Both the position numbers and the translations under genes were made by a program. Below the pieces are notes generated by a model. It did not search any database and was not told the origin of the DNA. It saw nothing but the letters and a program-made list of their open reading frames with translations. This document shows, in pieces, positions 5,259 to 7,100 of a DNA stretch of 7,100 nucleotides. Source of the stretch: Actinomycetota bacterium (GTDB lineage Bacteria > Actinomycetota > Acidimicrobiia > Acidimicrobiales > Ilumatobacteraceae); NCBI GenBank assembly GCA_009704425.1, contig WLEG01000092.1:1-7100 (forward strand). Reading direction: 5' to 3'. Within the stretch, counting starts at the first letter, position 1; each line of letters opens with the position of its first letter.

Positions 5259-5369
5259 TCAGCCGGTGAAGGCCCACGCCACCAGAGCCACGGCCGCCAC
5301 GAGGGCGGCCACGACGAACACGTAGTCGGCGCGACGGGCTCGGAATTTCCGATACGGGTTGAATCCCAT
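5259..5369 (-). CDS. 36-residue single-helix membrane protein
   Basis: This small gene encodes a short basic N terminus (MGFNPYRKFRARRADY) followed by one hydrophobic segment, about residues 16-34, ending AWAFTG. The positive-inside rule predicts a cytoplasmic N terminus and an outward C terminus. It is too short for gene callers with a length limit, but three things support it: the ATG at 5369 follows a GATAAT -10 element by six bases, the reading frame ends four bases before the next minus-strand gene, and the N-terminal MGFNP-R motif looks like short conserved actinobacterial membrane proteins known to me as hypothetical. Function is unknown. It probably forms a two-gene leaderless operon with the CxxC protein downstream and is divergent from the enoyl-CoA hydratase gene. 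Confidence 0.72.
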   Translation of the reverse strand: MGFNPYRKFRARRADYVFVVAALVAAVALVAWAFTG

Positions 5370-5375
5370 GCCCTC

Positions 5376-5383
5376 ATTATCGT
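5376..5383. promoter_or_regulatory. Overlapping divergent -10 elements, leaderless on both strands
   Basis: On the + strand TATCGT (5378-5383) lies seven bases before the GTG at 5391. On the minus strand GATAAT (5381 down to 5376) lies six bases before the ATG at 5369. The two elements share 5378-5381. The whole divergent gap is only 21 bases, and neither gene has a ribosome site, so both mRNAs would begin at or next to the start codon. No good -35 element is visible on either side. Confidence 0.6.
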
Positions 5384-5390
5384 CGGTGCC

Positions 5391-6215
5391 GTGAGTGCTT
5401 CCATCGATCCCGTCAAGAATTACGAGACCCTCATCGTCGAACGCGACGGCGGAGTGGTCACGATCACGTTCAACCGACCCAAGAGCAAGAACTCGGTGAA
5501 CGGTGTGATGTGGGTGGAACTCATCGAGGTGCTCAACGAGATCCAGCACAACGGGGACGACCGGGTGGTGGTGTTCACCGGCGCGGGGAACGAGTTCTGC
5601 AGTGGAGCCGACCTGTCGAGCATCGGGTCGCGCGAGGGTCAGACCAAGGCCCGCCAGCACGGGCATTACTACTACTCCATGCGCGAGGTCTCGACGGCGA
5701 TTCTGGCCATTCACCGACTGCCGCAACCGACCATCGCCAAGGTGCGCGGAGTCGCGGTCGGAGTGGGATGCAACATCGCGTTCGGATGCGACCTGGTGGC
5801 GGCGTCCGACAACGCGCGCTTCTCCGAGATCTTCTCCAAGCGCGGACTCTCGTTGGACGGTGGTGGATCGTGGATCCTTCCGCGTCGCATCGGCATGCAC
5901 AAGGCCAAGGAGTTGGCCTTCTTCGCCGACATTCTCACCGCCGAGGAAGCCGATCGCTTCGGCTTGCTGAACAAGGTGGTTCCCGATGCCGAGCTCGATG
6001 CTTTCGTCGGCGAGTGGTGCGAGCGCTTGTTGGCGTTGCCCCCCATCGCGTTGGCCCAGTCGAAGCGCATGCTCAACAACGCGATGCAGGTGACCATGGA
6101 AGAGGCCCTCGACGACGAGGGCATCGCGCAATCGGTGAACTTCAGCACCAAGGACACCGCCGAAGCGATCACGGCGTGGATCCAGAAGCGCGTTCCCATC
6201 TTCAAGGGCCGATGA
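5391..6215 (+). CDS. Enoyl-CoA hydratase/isomerase family protein (crotonase fold), PaaG-like active site
   Basis: A 274-residue crotonase-fold enzyme acting on acyl-CoA thioesters. The CoA-binding and oxyanion-hole motifs are NEFCSGADLSSIG (67-79) and the GVAVGVGCNIAFGCDLVAASDNARFSEIFSKRGL stretch (120-153), followed by LDGGGSWILPRRIG (155-168) and the C-terminal helices. Of the two catalytic glutamates of classical hydratases, the first position is Asn128 and the second falls near Phe147 by eye; Asp156 in LDGGGS aligns with the catalytic Asp of PaaG-type isomerases, so double-bond isomerisation is more likely than hydration. The start is GTG at 5391: it sits seven bases after a -10 box, while ATG at 5226 would run through two minus-strand genes. 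The gene stands alone, ends in a hairpin terminator and could serve fatty-acid or aromatic-acid breakdown. Substrate cannot be told from the sequence. Confidence 0.93.
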   Translation: MSASIDPVKNYETLIVERDGGVVTITFNRPKSKNSVNGVMWVELIEVLNEIQHNGDDRVVVFTGAGNEFCSGADLSSIGSREGQTKARQHGHYYYSMREVSTAILAIHRLPQPTIAKVRGVAVGVGCNIAFGCDLVAASDNARFSEIFSKRGLSLDGGGSWILPRRIGMHKAKELAFFADILTAEEADRFGLLNKVVPDAELDAFVGEWCERLLALPPIALAQSKRMLNNAMQVTMEEALDDEGIAQSVNFSTKDTAEAITAWIQKRVPIFKGR

Positions 6216-6220
6216 TCGAC

Positions 6221-6241
6221 CGACCCCTTCCCGAGGGGTCG
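6221..6241 (+). terminator. Hairpin terminator after the enoyl-CoA hydratase/isomerase gene
   Basis: Arms CGACCCCT (6221-6228) and AGGGGTCG (6234-6241) form eight perfect pairs over a five-base loop, five bases after the stop codon. A U-rich tail is missing (ATTCACT follows), as is common in high-GC actinobacteria. It separates the gene from the next promoter. Confidence 0.65.
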
Positions 6242-6247
6242 ATTCAC

Positions 6248-6253
6248 TAGCGT
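6248..6253 (+). promoter_or_regulatory. Candidate leaderless promoter (-10 TAGCGT) of the secreted protein gene
   Basis: TAGCGT fits TANNNT and ends seven bases before the ATG at 6261, the same geometry as the + strand element at 5378-5383. This is the main reason for preferring ATG 6261 over the in-frame GTG at 6252, which overlaps the box. No convincing -35 element is present. Confidence 0.45.
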
Positions 6254-6260
6254 GTCGTCG

Positions 6261-7010
6261 ATGGGATCGATGCGACGGGTGGCCAGGGGAACGTTCTTCT
6301 CGGCGCTGGTCGGGGCGTCGATGCTCGCGTCGACGTGGGGCGCTTCGAACGCTTCGGCGGTCGTTCCACCGGTCTCCGATCCGCCGGTCACCGAGGTTCC
6401 GGTGGAGGACGGATCGGCCGGCGGCGGCACCGGGACCACCGACACCACCGTGGTGGCCGCACCGACCAACACCGTTCCGGCAAGTTGCGTCATCCCCACG
6501 CCGGTGCGGGCCACTTTCGTGGGCACGATCGTGGCGGCCGATCCGCGCACCGCGCGGTATCGCATCGACCAGTTGCGCGGCGGCACCCTCGAGGGTTACG
6601 AGGCCACGGGATTGGTGGACGTGCTGTACGAGGAGGACGTGCGATTCCTGTCGCTCGGAGACAGCTACATCGTCGCCGTCGGCGTGAACGCGGAGTCGGG
6701 GGCGTTGTATTCGAAGGTGCGCGATCCCGAGCCCCTCTTCGGTGGCAGTCAGATCATCGGAATGGACAACTCCGATGCCGACTGTCCCGAGATCGAGGAC
6801 GCGGTCCGTACGCTCACCATTGACGGCGGGCCGGTGGAGAGCGGGGTTCTGGCCCCGCTGTCCAATGCCAAGGGACGACTGGCGCGCGCGATCCTGTTGC
6901 CGTTCGTGTGGGTCTTCGGAGGCCTGCTCGGCCTGGCCACTCTGCGGGTATTGGTGGTGACCGTGTGGCGTTCGGGCCGACGGGCGTTGGACGGCGAACC
7001 CGGGCGTTGA
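6261..7010 (+). CDS. Secreted, C-terminally membrane-anchored protein of unknown function
   Basis: No family recognised. The 249 residues show a clear export pattern: a basic N terminus (MRRVARG), a hydrophobic stretch (TFFSALVGASMLAS) and an ASNASA end suggesting cleavage after Ala33. A disordered Pro/Val/Thr/Gly linker runs to about 75, followed by a globular beta-rich region (about 76-190) with VRATFVGTIVAAD, YRIDQLRGG, VDVLYEEDVRFLSLGDSYIVAVGVN and two cysteines, Cys76 and Cys175, that could pair outside the cell. One membrane helix (210-236, LLPFVWVFGGLLGLATLRVLVVTVW) and a basic tail (RSGRRALDGEPGR) place the C terminus in the cytoplasm, a type I layout. ATG at 6261 is chosen from the leaderless promoter geometry; GTG at 6252 would add three residues. 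The protein is preceded by a terminator and followed six bases on by a convergent gene. Confidence 0.85.
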   Translation: MGSMRRVARGTFFSALVGASMLASTWGASNASAVVPPVSDPPVTEVPVEDGSAGGGTGTTDTTVVAAPTNTVPASCVIPTPVRATFVGTIVAADPRTARYRIDQLRGGTLEGYEATGLVDVLYEEDVRFLSLGDSYIVAVGVNAESGALYSKVRDPEPLFGGSQIIGMDNSDADCPEIEDAVRTLTIDGGPVESGVLAPLSNAKGRLARAILLPFVWVFGGLLGLATLRVLVVTVWRSGRRALDGEPGR

Positions 7011-7016
7011 CGTCGT

Positions 7017-7100
7017 TCAGCCGCGCGCGGCGTGGGCCTTGGCGCGCAGGTCGCTGACCGCGAACTCGAGTCCCTCGCTGTAGCGGAACAGTGCCGTTCC
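7017..7100 (-). CDS. C-terminal end of an unidentified minus-strand gene (start outside window)
   Basis: The minus strand is open from the window edge to a TGA at 7019-7017, giving 27 residues: GTALFRYSEGLEFAVSDL followed by RAKAHAARG. The Ala/Arg-rich helical ending is typical of a real protein C terminus, and the codon use suits the region (GC-rich third positions). It converges on the membrane-protein gene with six bases between the stops. The fragment is too short to name a family. Confidence 0.55.
   Translation of the reverse strand, partial: GTALFRYSEGLEFAVSDLRAKAHAARG

Noticed and set aside
5226..5390. N-terminal extension of the crotonase from ATG 5226
   Set aside because: It would add 55 residues unlike any crotonase and run through two minus-strand genes; the GTG at 5391 has a fitting -10 box and gives a normal length.
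5711..6586. Minus-strand open frame of 291 codons across the crotonase and the secreted-protein gene
   Set aside because: It crosses a terminator and two well-supported genes; composition is low-complexity Ser/Thr and no domain is visible.

Overview
The window is GC-rich, tightly packed bacterial DNA that reads as Actinomycetota, most likely the class Acidimicrobiia. The class is an inference from the DUF2469 protein next to a YraN protein, a CxxC/HxH zinc-ribbon-like small protein of actinobacterial type, an S16 without the long C-terminal extension of mycobacteria, and leaderless-type promoters. No phage, insertion sequence, CRISPR, tRNA or rRNA sequence was seen.

Layout: (a) 1-504, 3' end of a gene ending in a domain like the I78/potato-inhibitor-I protease inhibitors. 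(b) 552-4323, a protein-targeting and translation block on the + strand: ffh, rpsP, khpA, rimM, trmD, rplS. From rpsP to trmD the genes lie 2-21 bases apart and are probably co-transcribed. ffh and rpsP each follow a TAGCCT -10-like box, and rplS appears to have its own promoter in the 3' end of trmD. (c) 4370-5031, DUF2469 and YraN; the lepB and rnhB genes usually found between rplS and DUF2469 in actinobacteria are absent here. (d) 5033-5369, a minus-strand pair of small genes: a 36-residue one-helix membrane protein and a 73-residue putative zinc-binding protein. (e) 5391-6215, a crotonase-fold enoyl-CoA hydratase/isomerase, followed by a clear hairpin terminator. (f) 6261-7010, a secreted or membrane-anchored protein of unknown function with a signal peptide and a C-terminal membrane helix. 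(g) 7017-7100, the minus-strand 3' end of an unidentified gene.

Block (b) combines membrane targeting (Ffh), small-subunit assembly (S16, RimM), an RNA chaperone (KhpA), tRNA m1G37 methylation (TrmD) and large-subunit assembly (L19), the classic growth-coupled set. The less ordinary signals are regulatory: a 21-bp divergent intergenic region whose overlapping -10 elements would give leaderless mRNAs on both strands, hairpins over the start regions of rimM and rplS, a perfect 22-bp palindrome at the end of khpA, and a yraN gene whose best start is a CTG overlapping the preceding stop. Two enzymes show residue changes at catalytic positions (TrmD Glu169; a crotonase without the two hydratase glutamates). 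No convincing new multi-gene system is present.
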